A stretch of 64,000 nt of DNA from Allobosea sp. Its GTDB lineage: Bacteria > Pseudomonadota > Alphaproteobacteria > Rhizobiales > Beijerinckiaceae. This document shows, one piece after another, positions 1 through 7,972 of the stretch (its first letter is position 1; each line of letters begins with the position of its first letter). The stretch spans positions 25,288-89,287 of the forward strand of contig NZ_JAFKFW010000022.1 of assembly GCF_017308015.1 (NCBI RefSeq), given 5' to 3'. The position numbers and the translations under genes are program-made. The notes beneath the pieces were generated by a model. It did no database searches. It had not been told where the DNA came from and saw only the letters and a program-made list of their open reading frames with translations.

Positions 1-133
1 CGCGCGACAGGCCCGCCTCGGCGGCCTCGACATGCTCGACGAGGTAGTTGTGGCGCGCGAGCATGCGCTGCACGAGCCGCCCCAGCGTGGCGTCGTCGTC
101 GATATAGAGGACGTTGATCGGCCGGTTAGGCAT
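1..133 (-). CDS. Response regulator receiver domain, partial
   Basis: Only the first 44 codons are in the window; the gene runs off the left edge. The peptide starts MPNRPINVLYIDDDATLGRL, with the beta-1 strand followed by the acidic DDD triad that binds Mg2+ in CheY-like receiver domains. It begins 22 nt after the stop of the preceding response-regulator gene on the same strand, so it is probably the third gene of a kinase/regulator operon. The output domain is not visible: it could be a stand-alone regulator, a hybrid kinase or a receiver-effector protein. Confidence 0.8.
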   Translation of the reverse strand, partial: MPNRPINVLYIDDDATLGRLVQRMLARHNYLVEHVEAAEAGLSR

Positions 134-155
134 CAGCGGTGGCCACGCAAGCCGG

Positions 156-599
156 TCATGGCGTTTCCGGAACCTGGATGACGGAGAAGAACAGCCCGAG
201 CTGGCGGATCGCATGGGCGAAGCCGTCATAGTCCACGGGCTTGGTGATATAGACATTCGCGCCGAGATCGTAACAGCGTTGAATCTCGCGGCTGTCGTCG
301 GTCGTGGTCAGCACGACGACCGGCGAGCGTTTCGTATGCGTGTTCGCCTTCACCTTCTCGAGGATGTCGACGCCGCCCATGTCGGGCAGGTTGAGGTCGA
401 GCAGGATCAGGAGCTGGCGGCCGGCGCTGACGGTGCCGGAGCCGTCGGCGCCGAACAGGTAGTTCAGCGCATCCGTACCGTTGGCGAAGGGGATGATCTC
501 GTTGCTGACGCCGGCGCGACGGATGTTCTTCTCGATGAGGCGGGCATGGCCTTCATCGTCCTCGATCATGATGATCGAGACGGGCTTTCCTTTGGTCAT
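156..599 (-). CDS. Rcp1-type single-domain response regulator
   Basis: A 147-residue stand-alone receiver domain. The acidic pocket is E13-D14-D15, the phospho-acceptor is D68 in LLDLNLPD, the switch threonines are in VVLTTTDD and the conserved lysine is in YITKPVD. There is no output domain, and the length and the LDLNLPDMGG block resemble the Rcp1/phytochrome-associated class, which relays phosphate rather than binding DNA. The start codon overlaps the stop of the upstream histidine kinase gene (ATGA), so the two are translationally coupled and this is the likely direct phosphate acceptor of that kinase. Confidence 0.9.
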   Translation of the reverse strand: MTKGKPVSIIMIEDDEGHARLIEKNIRRAGVSNEIIPFANGTDALNYLFGADGSGTVSAGRQLLILLDLNLPDMGGVDILEKVKANTHTKRSPVVVLTTTDDSREIQRCYDLGANVYITKPVDYDGFAHAIRQLGLFFSVIQVPETP

Positions 600-2092
600 G
601 CTTCGGCACTCCGTCTGTCGGCCGCGAGATTGGGGGGCAGGGTCACGGTAAAGGTCGTGCCCTTCCCGAGTTCTGAGCGCACGGCGATGTCGCCGCCGAG
701 ATTGCGCACCATCGTGCGGACATGGGCGAGGCCGATGCCTTCGCCTGCCGTGTTCTGAGTGCCTGAGCGCCGGAACAGCTCGAAGATGCGCTCGTGATCC
801 GTCGCCGCGATGCCGCGGCCATTGTCTTCGATCTCGATCTTCACCCAGCCGCGGCGCTCCCTGCGCGTGCGGACGGCGATCCGGATCGGGCGCTCCGGCG
901 CCCTGTACTTGATGGCGTTGTCCAGGAGATTGCCCATGACCTGATCAAGCGAGAGGCGATCGCTCGTGATGCGGGGAACCTGCGAGTCGATCTCGATCCC
1001 GCCACCTTCCTCCGCGCTTGCCTGATGATGGACTGCCGCTGCCGCGGTCTCGATGAGTGCGGTCAGATCGACGCTTTCAACCCGCAATTCACGCCGGCCC
1101 TCGCGCGAGATCTTGAGGATGGCGTTGATGAGGCCGTCCATCTTGCGCGTCGACGAGCGGATGAAGCCGATTGCCTCGGCGACATCGACGCGCAGCGCCT
1201 CTTCGGCCGCTGCCTTCTGCTCCGGGGAGGCTGTGCTTCCGGCGGTGACATAGGAGTCGATGGGCTTGAACATCGCCTCCAGTTCGCTGGTGAAGCCCAT
1301 GATGTTGACCAGCGGGGCCCGCAGGTCATGCGTCACGATATAGGCGAAGCGCTGGACCTCCTCGTTCGCCTTGACGAGTGCGTCGGTGCGCTCACGCACG
1401 CGCGCTTCGAGACCGACATTGAGCGTTTCGACTTCGCGGCGCGCGGCGACGAGTTCACGCGTATAGCCGATAATGGTCCAGCTCGCGGCGCCGGCCATGG
1501 CGAGGATCAGGATCGCGCCGATGGTCGTTGTCCAGCGCAACCTCGCCGAAGCGGTAAGCTGGGCATCGATCGCCTCCCCGAGCTCCTTTTCCGAGGTCTC
1601 GAGAATGGCGTTGAGATCGGTGCGCAGTTCGTCCATCAGGCGCTTGCCGGTGCCGTTGCGGACGAGATTCAGCGCGGTCTCGGTATCGCCTTTGCGGGTG
1701 GCTTCGACAGTTGCGGCCAGCTCCGCCATCTTTTGGTCGAGCTCTCTCGTCACCCGCTGCAGGAGGGGATCGATCTCGGGCAGCCTCGCTGCAGCCCGTT
1801 CAAGTCGGGCGCGCTGATCCGGAAGCCGTGAGACCGCGGCTTGATAGGGCGAAAGGTAGCTTTCGTCGCGCGTCAGCAGGTAGCCGCGCTGGCCTGTCTC
1901 GGCATCCTGCACCAGTGACAGCAGATCGGCAGTGGCGCTCCGGACCGCGCGTGTCGCCGTCACTTCGCCGAAATAGCGCTCGCTTGCGTTCGTCAACCAC
2001 AGCGACGTCGCTACGATGGCGACCAGCACAGCGATGCCGATGGCCAGAAGCAGGGCGTTCGAGCGTTGGAAGAACGCCTGGGAGATAGGCAT
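596..2092 (-). CDS. CHASE3-domain membrane histidine kinase
   Basis: 498 residues from the ATG at 2092; the frame stays open further upstream, but that extension has no kinase-like features. Order: transmembrane helix (about 12-33), a periplasmic four-helix CHASE3-like domain containing the signature DAETGQRGYLLT (about 63-74), a second transmembrane helix (about 188-209), a coiled-coil linker, a HisKA domain with phosphorylated H255 in THDLRAPL, and a HATPase_c domain with N box (NLLDNAIKY), G1 (EDNGRGI) and G2 (GEGIGLAHV). It presumably senses an unknown signal across the membrane and phosphorylates the overlapping Rcp1-type regulator. The signal cannot be told from sequence. Confidence 0.9.
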   Translation of the reverse strand: MPISQAFFQRSNALLLAIGIAVLVAIVATSLWLTNASERYFGEVTATRAVRSATADLLSLVQDAETGQRGYLLTRDESYLSPYQAAVSRLPDQRARLERAAARLPEIDPLLQRVTRELDQKMAELAATVEATRKGDTETALNLVRNGTGKRLMDELRTDLNAILETSEKELGEAIDAQLTASARLRWTTTIGAILILAMAGAASWTIIGYTRELVAARREVETLNVGLEARVRERTDALVKANEEVQRFAYIVTHDLRAPLVNIMGFTSELEAMFKPIDSYVTAGSTASPEQKAAAEEALRVDVAEAIGFIRSSTRKMDGLINAILKISREGRRELRVESVDLTALIETAAAAVHHQASAEEGGGIEIDSQVPRITSDRLSLDQVMGNLLDNAIKYRAPERPIRIAVRTRRERRGWVKIEIEDNGRGIAATDHERIFELFRRSGTQNTAGEGIGLAHVRTMVRNLGGDIAVRSELGKGTTFTVTLPPNLAADRRSAEA

Positions 2093-2327
2093 GCAGAGTA
2101 CCAGAGGGTGAGCGCCGATTTCGTGATCAAACCCCGCTTGAAAGCAATAGCAAATGACATTGCATTCCATGCAGTGCGTACATATTCGCCTCGCGCGCGA
2201 ATCCGCGGTCGTTACAGAACTCGGTGCGGTGCCGTCCGCCCGTTTGGCCGGAGTAACGGGCCGGCAATGTCGGAAATCGCGTGGAAAAACAGGTTGCCTT
2301 CAACGCAGCGGCGCGTTTCGGGCGGCT

Positions 2328-2852
2328 CTATCGAAGCTGGTCCTGGAACAGGGCGAGAAACCGATCCTGATCCGGCAGGGCCTCCATCCGGAACAGCTCG
2401 CGATCCCGCGGCTGTTTTGCAGAAAGGCCTTCGGCCTTTTCGGGAAAGAACTGAATCGCTGGCGTCCCGACGATCCCGTAATGTGCGGCGAAGCGCTTTT
2501 CGGTGAATCGGGCCCCGTCGAAATCGGTCACCTCGCGAGAACCCAGAATGTTGAGGTGAAGAATGGCGAAATGGTCGCGGATATAGGCCTCGACCGCTGG
2601 GTCGGCCATGTAGACTTCATGCATGCGCCGGCAGGCGGGGCAGTTGCGCAGTCCCCACAGGATCGCGAAACGCTTGCCGTCCCGTGTGGCCGCGGCGAGA
2701 TCGTCGGCGAGGTCGAGAAAGCTCTTCAGATACCAGTCGAATTCGTAGAGTCCATCCTCGCTGAGCCGCGCCTTGCCGAGGGCCGGAAGCAGGTCGGAGA
2801 CGGCGAGGACTGCCCCCAGGGCCGGAGCAAGCAAGCGTCTACGGGTAATCAT
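2328..2852 (-). CDS. soxW: SoxW-type periplasmic thioredoxin
   Basis: 174 residues from the ATG at 2852, which starts a classic signal peptide (MITRRRLLAPALGAVLAV). The thioredoxin-like domain carries the redox motif NCPAC in WGLRNCPACRRMHEVY and the cis-Pro loop GTPAIQFF. In Paracoccus, SoxW is a periplasmic thioredoxin that helps keep the Sox system reductively active. It is divergently transcribed from soxS across a 66-bp gap holding an AT-rich inverted repeat, consistent with control by SoxR. Its membrane electron donor SoxV (CcdA-like) is not in the window. The longer open frame upstream overlaps soxS and is not coding. Confidence 0.85.
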   Translation of the reverse strand: MITRRRLLAPALGAVLAVSDLLPALGKARLSEDGLYEFDWYLKSFLDLADDLAAATRDGKRFAILWGLRNCPACRRMHEVYMADPAVEAYIRDHFAILHLNILGSREVTDFDGARFTEKRFAAHYGIVGTPAIQFFPEKAEGLSAKQPRDRELFRMEALPDQDRFLALFQDQLR

Positions 2853-2887
2853 CGGCAGCCTCCCGCAGCAGTGTGGAAGTCTCTGGT

Positions 2888-2914
2888 ATAAACATATGAA
2901 TACGACTATGTTAT
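2888..2914. promoter_or_regulatory. Candidate SoxR operator between soxW and soxS
   Basis: The AT-rich inverted repeat ATAAACATA (2888-2896) and TATGTTAT (2907-2914) sits in the soxW/soxS divergent gap. The minus strand also reads TATTCATATG here (from 2902), a word that recurs in front of the tauE-like gene (4893). Such AT-rich imperfect palindromes are usual for ArsR-family repressors; the assignment to SoxR is inferred from position. Confidence 0.5.
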
Positions 2915-2918
2915 CGGC

Positions 2919-3326
2919 ATGATTGCAAGCTGGCTTCTTGGGTGCAAGAGCATTGCGGCAGCGGCCGTGCTGTCGGCTCTGTGCTGCGCCTCGGCAGGTG
3001 GCGCCGAACTCGCCGTATACCGGCGGGACGGGTGTCCGTACTGCGCCCGGTTTGAGCGCGAGGTCGCTCCGATCTATCCGAAGACGCGGCAAGGTGCGCT
3101 TGCGCCGCTCAAATGGGTTCAGCTTCCCGCCGGCGGCGTGCGGGGCGGTGGTCTCAAGGAACCGGTCATAGCGACGCCGACCTTCGTGCTGTTCGAAGGC
3201 GGACGCGAGATCGGGCGCATCACCGGCTATCTGAACGACGACATGTTTTGGGGTTTGCTTGGATCGCTCGTTGCTGGCATTGACCGAAGCGAAGAAAATC
3301 CACGCCTTCAGGTGAATTCACGATGA
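2919..3326 (+). CDS. soxS: SoxS thioredoxin-like protein
   Basis: 135 residues: a hydrophobic signal segment (about 1-28), then a compact thioredoxin-like domain with CPYC in RRDGCPYCARFEREV and a cis-Pro loop ATPTFVLFEGG. In Paracoccus, SoxS is a periplasmic thiol-disulfide protein that reactivates SoxYZ by reducing the SoxY swinging-arm cysteine. The gene overlaps soxR by 4 nt (ATGA) and opens the plus-strand run soxS-soxR-soxT. No strong ribosome-binding site precedes the ATG at 2919; it lies right behind the inverted repeat at 2888-2914. Confidence 0.85.
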   Translation: MIASWLLGCKSIAAAAVLSALCCASAGGAELAVYRRDGCPYCARFEREVAPIYPKTRQGALAPLKWVQLPAGGVRGGGLKEPVIATPTFVLFEGGREIGRITGYLNDDMFWGLLGSLVAGIDRSEENPRLQVNSR

Positions 3327-3703
3327 CTGCGATCGTCTCGAAGGTCCTAGAGGACGAGATGCGCGATGGCGCCGAGTTCTCCTTCGAACTCGACCAGCTC
3401 ATGCGGAAGGCGCGCAAGGCGAGCGACTTCCTCAAAGCCTTGTCACACGAGAACCGGCTTCTGCTGCTCTGTCTTCTGGCGGAACGCGAGCGCTCCGTGA
3501 CCGAGCTGGAAAACCTGCTCTCGCTCCGCCAGCCGATGGTGTCCCAGCAGCTTGCACGGCTGCGACTCGATCAGTTGGTGACCACCCGTCGCGATGGCAA
3601 GACGATGTATTACAGCATCGCCAATGACGACGTTCGCCGCGTCGTGGCCTTGATCTACGACATCTTCTGCGGGGCCAACGCGGCCGACAATCCGAGGTCG
3701 TGA
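3323..3703 (+). CDS. soxR: SoxR, ArsR-family persulfide-sensing repressor
   Basis: 126-residue ArsR-family winged-helix protein with recognition helix region SLRQPMVSQQLARLRLDQLV and wing RRDGKTMYYSI. It has exactly two cysteines, C50 (NRLLLLCLLAE) and C116 (IYDIFCGAN), 66 residues apart, the same spacing as the two sensing cysteines of BigR and SqrR, which form an intramolecular tetrasulfide with reactive sulfur. SoxR of sulfur oxidisers represses sox genes until thiosulfate or sulfide appears. The start overlaps soxS. Candidate operators lie at 2888-2914 and 4893-4907. Confidence 0.92.
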   Translation: MTAIVSKVLEDEMRDGAEFSFELDQLMRKARKASDFLKALSHENRLLLLCLLAERERSVTELENLLSLRQPMVSQQLARLRLDQLVTTRRDGKTMYYSIANDDVRRVVALIYDIFCGANAADNPRS

Positions 3704-3734
3704 CGAAGCCCGGCCCAGTTCTGCGAGAACCGCC

Positions 3735-4808
3735 ATGACAGGTCTCTCGGTCTGGGCTTCGACACTGATCGGCGTCGTCGTCGGTGCCGCTTGCGGTTTC
3801 ACGGTGCGTCGCGCGCGGCTGTGCTCCTTCGGAGCGATCGAGGACGCATGGATGGGCGGCGACACGCGCCGCCTGCGGATTTTCGGTCTCGCGCTGGCGA
3901 TCGCGCTGATCGGCGCGCAGTCCCTGGTCGGGCTCGGCTGGCTCGATCCGTCGAACTCGACCTATGTGCAGCCGGCCTTGCCCTGGCTCTCGATCGTCGT
4001 CGGAAGCAGCATGTTCGGCCTCGGCATGGCGCTGGTAGGCACCTGCAGCTTCGGCTCGCTTGTGCGGCTGGGTTCGGGGGACCTGCGCAGCCTGATCGTG
4101 ATGATGGTGTTCGGGTCGGTCGCCTATGCGACGCTGCGCGGCATGCTGGCGCCGGTCAGGATCGAAATCCTCGAAAAGGTCGCGTGGCCCGTTCCCGGCG
4201 GCCTGAAAGGCGATTTCAACAGTGTGCTTGCCTATCTCGGCGCACCGCATTCCCGCCTGGCGCTCACGGCCATCGCGGTGCTGGTGCTGGTGGCGGCAGT
4301 CGCGGTCGATTCGAGGCTGCGCCGGTCGCCGCGCCTGTTGATGGCCGGCGCGACATTAGGCCTCGGCGTGGTGGCGGGGTGGTGGGTTACAGGGGTTGCG
4401 GTCGATGCCTTCGATCATGTTCCGCGGGCACAGAGCCTGACATTCGTCTCCCCGGTCGGGCGCGCCCTCTATGCCGTTCTGTCAGTGCCGGCCGCCTTGC
4501 TCGAATTCGGCATCGGGGCACTTGTCGGGGTTGTATCTGGGTCCTTTCTGTCCGCCCTCTACGATCGGGAGTTCCGCTGGGAGGCCTTCGACGACGACCG
4601 GGAGATGAGACGTCACCTCGTCGGTGCGGTGCTGATGGGAGGCGGCGGCGTGCTGGCCGGTGGCTGCACGATCGGCCAGGGGATATCTGCGGGATCGATG
4701 ATGGCGCTGTCCTGGCCGATATCCGTCGCCGGCATGATGGTCGGAGCGCGCATCGGCATCGCCTTTCTGATGGAAGGCTCGCTCAGGGGCCTCTTGCAGA
4801 GACGTTGA
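3735..4808 (+). CDS. soxT: SoxT, YeeE/YedE-family sulfur-compound transporter
   Basis: 357-residue polytopic membrane protein with about nine to ten hydrophobic helices and the two family cysteine motifs: GTCSFGS in the first half and GGCTIGQG in the second, marking the pseudo-twofold repeat of YeeE/YedE proteins. Characterised relatives take up thiosulfate through these cysteines. SoxT genes often adjoin soxSR. It starts 31 nt after soxR and is probably in its operon. Whether it imports thiosulfate for assimilation or supplies sulfur to SoxR and the SoxS/W relay cannot be settled here. Confidence 0.85.
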   Translation: MTGLSVWASTLIGVVVGAACGFTVRRARLCSFGAIEDAWMGGDTRRLRIFGLALAIALIGAQSLVGLGWLDPSNSTYVQPALPWLSIVVGSSMFGLGMALVGTCSFGSLVRLGSGDLRSLIVMMVFGSVAYATLRGMLAPVRIEILEKVAWPVPGGLKGDFNSVLAYLGAPHSRLALTAIAVLVLVAAVAVDSRLRRSPRLLMAGATLGLGVVAGWWVTGVAVDAFDHVPRAQSLTFVSPVGRALYAVLSVPAALLEFGIGALVGVVSGSFLSALYDREFRWEAFDDDREMRRHLVGAVLMGGGGVLAGGCTIGQGISAGSMMALSWPISVAGMMVGARIGIAFLMEGSLRGLLQRR

Positions 4809-4892
4809 GCGGATGGATTGCGGCCTAGATCGTGGATGATCGGCGCCGGACGAGCGCGGACCGGCGATCAAGTTTCGCGGCGAAGATTGAAA

Positions 4893-4907
4893 TATTCATT
4901 TATTCAG
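4893..4907. promoter_or_regulatory. Candidate SoxR-type operator upstream of the tauE-like gene
   Basis: Tandem near-identical words TATTCATT and TATTCAGA lie in an AT-rich stretch (4888-4920) that stands out in this GC-rich DNA, 51-65 bp before the exporter gene. The minus strand of the soxW/soxS gap has the same TATTCAT word. Shared sequence is seen; regulation by SoxR is inferred. Confidence 0.4.
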
Positions 4908-4957
4908 ATATATGATTATAATACGCCGCCAATGGCTCTCCAGCCGGAACATTAGGT

Positions 4958-5752
4958 ATGTTTGCGACACCCGATATCGCCTCGGTCGGTTCCGGCTCTC
5001 TTGTCGGTTTCGTGCTCGGTCTCATTGGCGGCGGCGGTTCGATCCTTGCCGTCCCGCTGCTCGTCTATGTCGTGGGAGTCGCTTCGCCGCATGTTGCCAT
5101 CGGCACCAGCTCGGTCGCCGTGGCACTCAGCGCATTCTCCAATCTGATTGGCCATGCACGGGCCGGCAACGTTCGTTGGCCCTGTGCTCTTGTCTTCTCG
5201 GCGGCTGGCATTGCCGGCGCGGCGGCGGGGTCGTCTCTCGGCAAGCGCTTCGATGGGCAGAAGCTGCTTCTCCTCTTTGGTTTTCTGATGCTCGTCATCG
5301 CGTTCATGATGCTCGTTCGCCGGCAGGAGCACGGCGCGCGGTTCCAGCCGCTCTGCAGGGCGACCGCTGCGACCCTGCTGCCGCGACTGCTCGGAACGGG
5401 CGGCCTTGTCGGCGGCCTCTCGGGCTTCTTCGGTATTGGCGGCGGCTTCCTGATCGTGCCCGGGCTGATGGGTGCCGCGCATATGCCGATGATCGCGGCC
5501 ATCGGCTCGTCGCTGGTCGCCGTCACGGCTTTCGGAATCACGACGGCGGTCTCCTATGCGCTCTCCGGCCTTGTCGATTGGCACATCGCGCTTCTGTTCG
5601 TTGCCGGTGGCGTGGCCGGCGGCATCGGCGGCACGCTGCTGGCTCAGCGGCTTTCGACCCGGAAGGCGGCGCTGACGCGCGTCTTCGCGGGCATCGTCGC
5701 GCTCGTCGGTCTCTATGTCGTTTGGCGCGGATACGCGGTCGTCATGGCCTGA
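4958..5752 (+). CDS. TauE/SafE-family sulfite exporter
   Basis: 264 residues, about eight transmembrane helices in two internally similar halves. Glycine-rich family signatures occur in both: GLIGGGGSILAVPLLVY near the N-terminus and GFFGIGGGFLIVPGLMG near residue 160. TauE/SafE proteins export sulfite, sulfoacetate or related anions. Beside sox genes it would relieve sulfite accumulated during thiosulfate or sulfide oxidation. It is followed after 25 nt by the secreted rhodanese gene. It is not SoxV: the CcdA cysteine signature is absent. Confidence 0.85.
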   Translation: MFATPDIASVGSGSLVGFVLGLIGGGGSILAVPLLVYVVGVASPHVAIGTSSVAVALSAFSNLIGHARAGNVRWPCALVFSAAGIAGAAAGSSLGKRFDGQKLLLLFGFLMLVIAFMMLVRRQEHGARFQPLCRATAATLLPRLLGTGGLVGGLSGFFGIGGGFLIVPGLMGAAHMPMIAAIGSSLVAVTAFGITTAVSYALSGLVDWHIALLFVAGGVAGGIGGTLLAQRLSTRKAALTRVFAGIVALVGLYVVWRGYAVVMA

Positions 5753-5777
5753 GCAGCCGCGCCTGAAGGAGGGCAAC

Positions 5778-6395
5778 ATGAACCGCAGAACCATCCTGTC
5801 TCTTGCGAGCGTCGCGGCCGCCGGTGCGATCGCAGGCCGGGCATATGCCCAGCAGCCGGCTGCTCCACGGGCTGACGCGGTGCCAGGGAGCGTCCCCAAG
5901 CCGAAGCAGACCTCGCTCGGCCTTTACATGACGCCGCGCGAAGCGGCGGATGTGATGGCGAGGGATGGCACCAGGACGCTGTTCGTCGACGTGCGCACGC
6001 GGGCGGAAATGATGTTCACCGGCTGGGCGCCGCTGATCGACGGCAACGTGCCGTTCGTGGAGGTCACCGAGTTCTGGGACTGGGACGACAAGGAAAACCG
6101 CTACAAGCTCGAGCCGAACGCCACCTTCTCCCAGGGTGTCGGCCGTCTGCTCGCCGCGAAAGGTTTGGCCAGAACGGACCGGGTCATCCTGATGTGCCGT
6201 TCGGGCGATCGTTCGGCGCGGGCGGCGGACAAGCTGGCGGAGGCTGGCTACACGCAGGTCTACAGTCAATATGAGGGCTTCGAAGGCGACATGTCCCCGG
6301 CGGGACATCGAAACGTCAACGGCTGGCGGAATGCCGGGCTGCCCTGGACCTACAAGCCCGACAAGGCCAAGTTCTATCTTGGCATTGGCGGCTGA
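5778..6395 (+). CDS. Tat-exported single-domain rhodanese
   Basis: 205 residues from the ATG at 5778, preceded by AAGGAGGG; a longer frame upstream overlaps the exporter gene and is rejected. The N-terminus NRRTILSLASVAAAGAIAG has the twin arginine and hydrophobic core of an export signal ending near AYAQ. The rhodanese domain has an early DVRTRAE motif and the persulfide-carrying cysteine in LMCRSGDRSARAA. Periplasmic rhodaneses move sulfane sulfur between thiosulfate, thiols and carrier proteins. Its place between the sulfite exporter and soxH-like/soxXA suggests a side role in thiosulfate or sulfane metabolism. Confidence 0.85.
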   Translation: MNRRTILSLASVAAAGAIAGRAYAQQPAAPRADAVPGSVPKPKQTSLGLYMTPREAADVMARDGTRTLFVDVRTRAEMMFTGWAPLIDGNVPFVEVTEFWDWDDKENRYKLEPNATFSQGVGRLLAAKGLARTDRVILMCRSGDRSARAADKLAEAGYTQVYSQYEGFEGDMSPAGHRNVNGWRNAGLPWTYKPDKAKFYLGIGG

Positions 6396-6458
6396 GGGCC
6401 GATCATCCCGCTGCGGGCCGCTCGCACGGGCTTGCGTCGGGACGATCGGGATCGTGAG

Positions 6459-7346
6459 TCAGGCACCGACGAAACGATAGGCCGTTCCTTGCCGTTCGAC
6501 GCGTCCGGCGGCGCCGGGCAGGTGGTAGCCGATCGCTCGCGCGCCGCTCCGGCTCAATTCGTCGAGCAGCCGACGGCGGGCCGCGACGGCCTGCTCGGCA
6601 TCCTGGTCCGACGCTGGCCGCCAGTCGGGATGCGCGAAGGAGATCCGCGGATGGGTGAGGGCATCGCCCAGCACCATCACTGGGCCTTCAGCCAGCGCGA
6701 GCGCAAAGGAGACATGGCCCGGCGTGTGCCCGGCCGTGTCGATGGAGGCGATGCCCGGCAGCCATTCGCGCCCCGGTTCCATTCGCTCCAACCGGTCACC
6801 TAAGCCCTTCGCGATGCGTTGCGCCCCGGCGGCGAAGGCGTGCCGGTCCGCGGGCAGACGGTCATAGACCTTGGCGCCGGTCCAGAAATCGATCTCCCGG
6901 CTCGCGGCGAGCCAGCGCGCATTGGGGAAGAGCGGGCTGTCGAATTCATCGAGCGCCCCCCAGAAATGATCGGGGTGAAGGTGGGTGAACAGCACATGCG
7001 TCACCGCTTCGGGCTCGATGCCGGCGGCGCGCAGACTGTCCTGCAGCTGGCCTGTACCGGGCAGGAAATTGGCTCCTGCCCCGCAATCGAACAGAATCAG
7101 CTCCTTGCCGCGTCGCAGACAGGTGACGTTGAGGGGCGTCCGGAAAGGATCGGACGGACCCGCCTGTGCGGTGATCTCGGCGGCCGGCACGTCGCGGGCC
7201 AGGGTCGACAGCGGCATCTCGAAGCCGCCGTCGCTCAGGATGGTGATTCGCTCCGCTTCGGAGCCGAGCGTGGTGACCACCTGTGCCCGCGCCGGGGCGG
7301 CAAGGCCTGCAACCCCGGCGGCAAGGATAAAGCGACGCGTCAGCAT
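6459..7346 (-). CDS. SoxH-like metallo-beta-lactamase-fold hydrolase
   Basis: 295 residues with a twin-arginine signal (MLTRRFILAAGVAGLAAPARA). The metallo-beta-lactamase core shows THLHPDH (about 117-123), TAGHTPGH and GDALTH, the metal ligands of a binuclear centre. SoxH of Paracoccus belongs to this fold and lies at the end of its sox cluster, but is dispensable for thiosulfate oxidation and lacks a settled function. Here it follows soxX by 7 nt as the last gene of the minus-strand soxA-soxX operon. A related family accompanies quinoprotein relay systems, so a function outside thiosulfate oxidation remains possible. Confidence 0.75.
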   Translation of the reverse strand: MLTRRFILAAGVAGLAAPARAQVVTTLGSEAERITILSDGGFEMPLSTLARDVPAAEITAQAGPSDPFRTPLNVTCLRRGKELILFDCGAGANFLPGTGQLQDSLRAAGIEPEAVTHVLFTHLHPDHFWGALDEFDSPLFPNARWLAASREIDFWTGAKVYDRLPADRHAFAAGAQRIAKGLGDRLERMEPGREWLPGIASIDTAGHTPGHVSFALALAEGPVMVLGDALTHPRISFAHPDWRPASDQDAEQAVAARRRLLDELSRSGARAIGYHLPGAAGRVERQGTAYRFVGA

Positions 7347-7353
7347 GCCCGAC

Positions 7354-7962
7354 CTATTTGTTGACCGGAGATTCAGGGTCGAACAGATAGGCCATCACGT
7401 CCTTGATCTGCTCCACGCTCAGCACCTTGTTGACGCCGAAGCGCGGCATGTTCGAGCAGGCCACGACCGCCATCGAATCATAGACCTTGGTGTAGGCGTC
7501 CTTGATGCTCTCGGGATCGTATTTGCGGTCCTTGCCATAGGCGGAGAGGCTCGGGCCCAGCGTGCCGTAGCTCACCTCCTTGGGGTCGAGCTGGTGGCAG
7601 GCGAAGCAGTTCCCGCCCGAAACCGTTCCCGGCGGATCGGAAAACTGGCCGCCGCGGCCATTGTTCGCGACCTGATAGCCCTTCTTCCAGTCGCCGAGGA
7701 ACTTGCCGTCGGCCGGATAGGCCACGCGGGCCGCCTCGCGTTTCAGCATCTCCTCGGATTGCGCCGAGGAGGGGGTGTTGCGCGTCGCATTGCAGACCGC
7801 GAGCGTTTCGTCCGGCTTGATGCGGGCCTGCCATTCGGGGGAGGCCTTGCCGAAGGTCGACTTGATGTAGGCGTCGATGACCGCCTGGCTCGGGCGATCC
7901 TGGGCGCAGGCCTGGCCGGCGACGAGGAGACCGGCTGCGAGGGTGATGGTGAGCTTCAGCAT
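7354..7962 (-). CDS. soxX: SoxX, monoheme cytochrome c subunit of SoxAX
   Basis: 202 residues, signal peptide cleaved near QACAQ. One c-type heme site CFACH (C119, C122, H123) in GGNCFACHQL and the candidate distal Met172 in SNMPRFG. SoxX is the small cytochrome of SoxAX, which couples thiosulfate to the SoxY cysteine and takes the electrons. At about 200 residues it is longer than many SoxX proteins; the extra lies between the signal peptide and the heme and includes a free C57. It sits 10 nt behind soxA, the partner subunit. Confidence 0.92.
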   Translation of the reverse strand: MLKLTITLAAGLLVAGQACAQDRPSQAVIDAYIKSTFGKASPEWQARIKPDETLAVCNATRNTPSSAQSEEMLKREAARVAYPADGKFLGDWKKGYQVANNGRGGQFSDPPGTVSGGNCFACHQLDPKEVSYGTLGPSLSAYGKDRKYDPESIKDAYTKVYDSMAVVACSNMPRFGVNKVLSVEQIKDVMAYLFDPESPVNK

Positions 7963-7972
7963 CGTCAGGTCC

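Noticed and set aside
6396-6458. Terminator between the rhodanese and SoxH-like genes
   Set aside because: Only 4-5-bp stems such as ACGAT/ATCGT; not strong enough to call.
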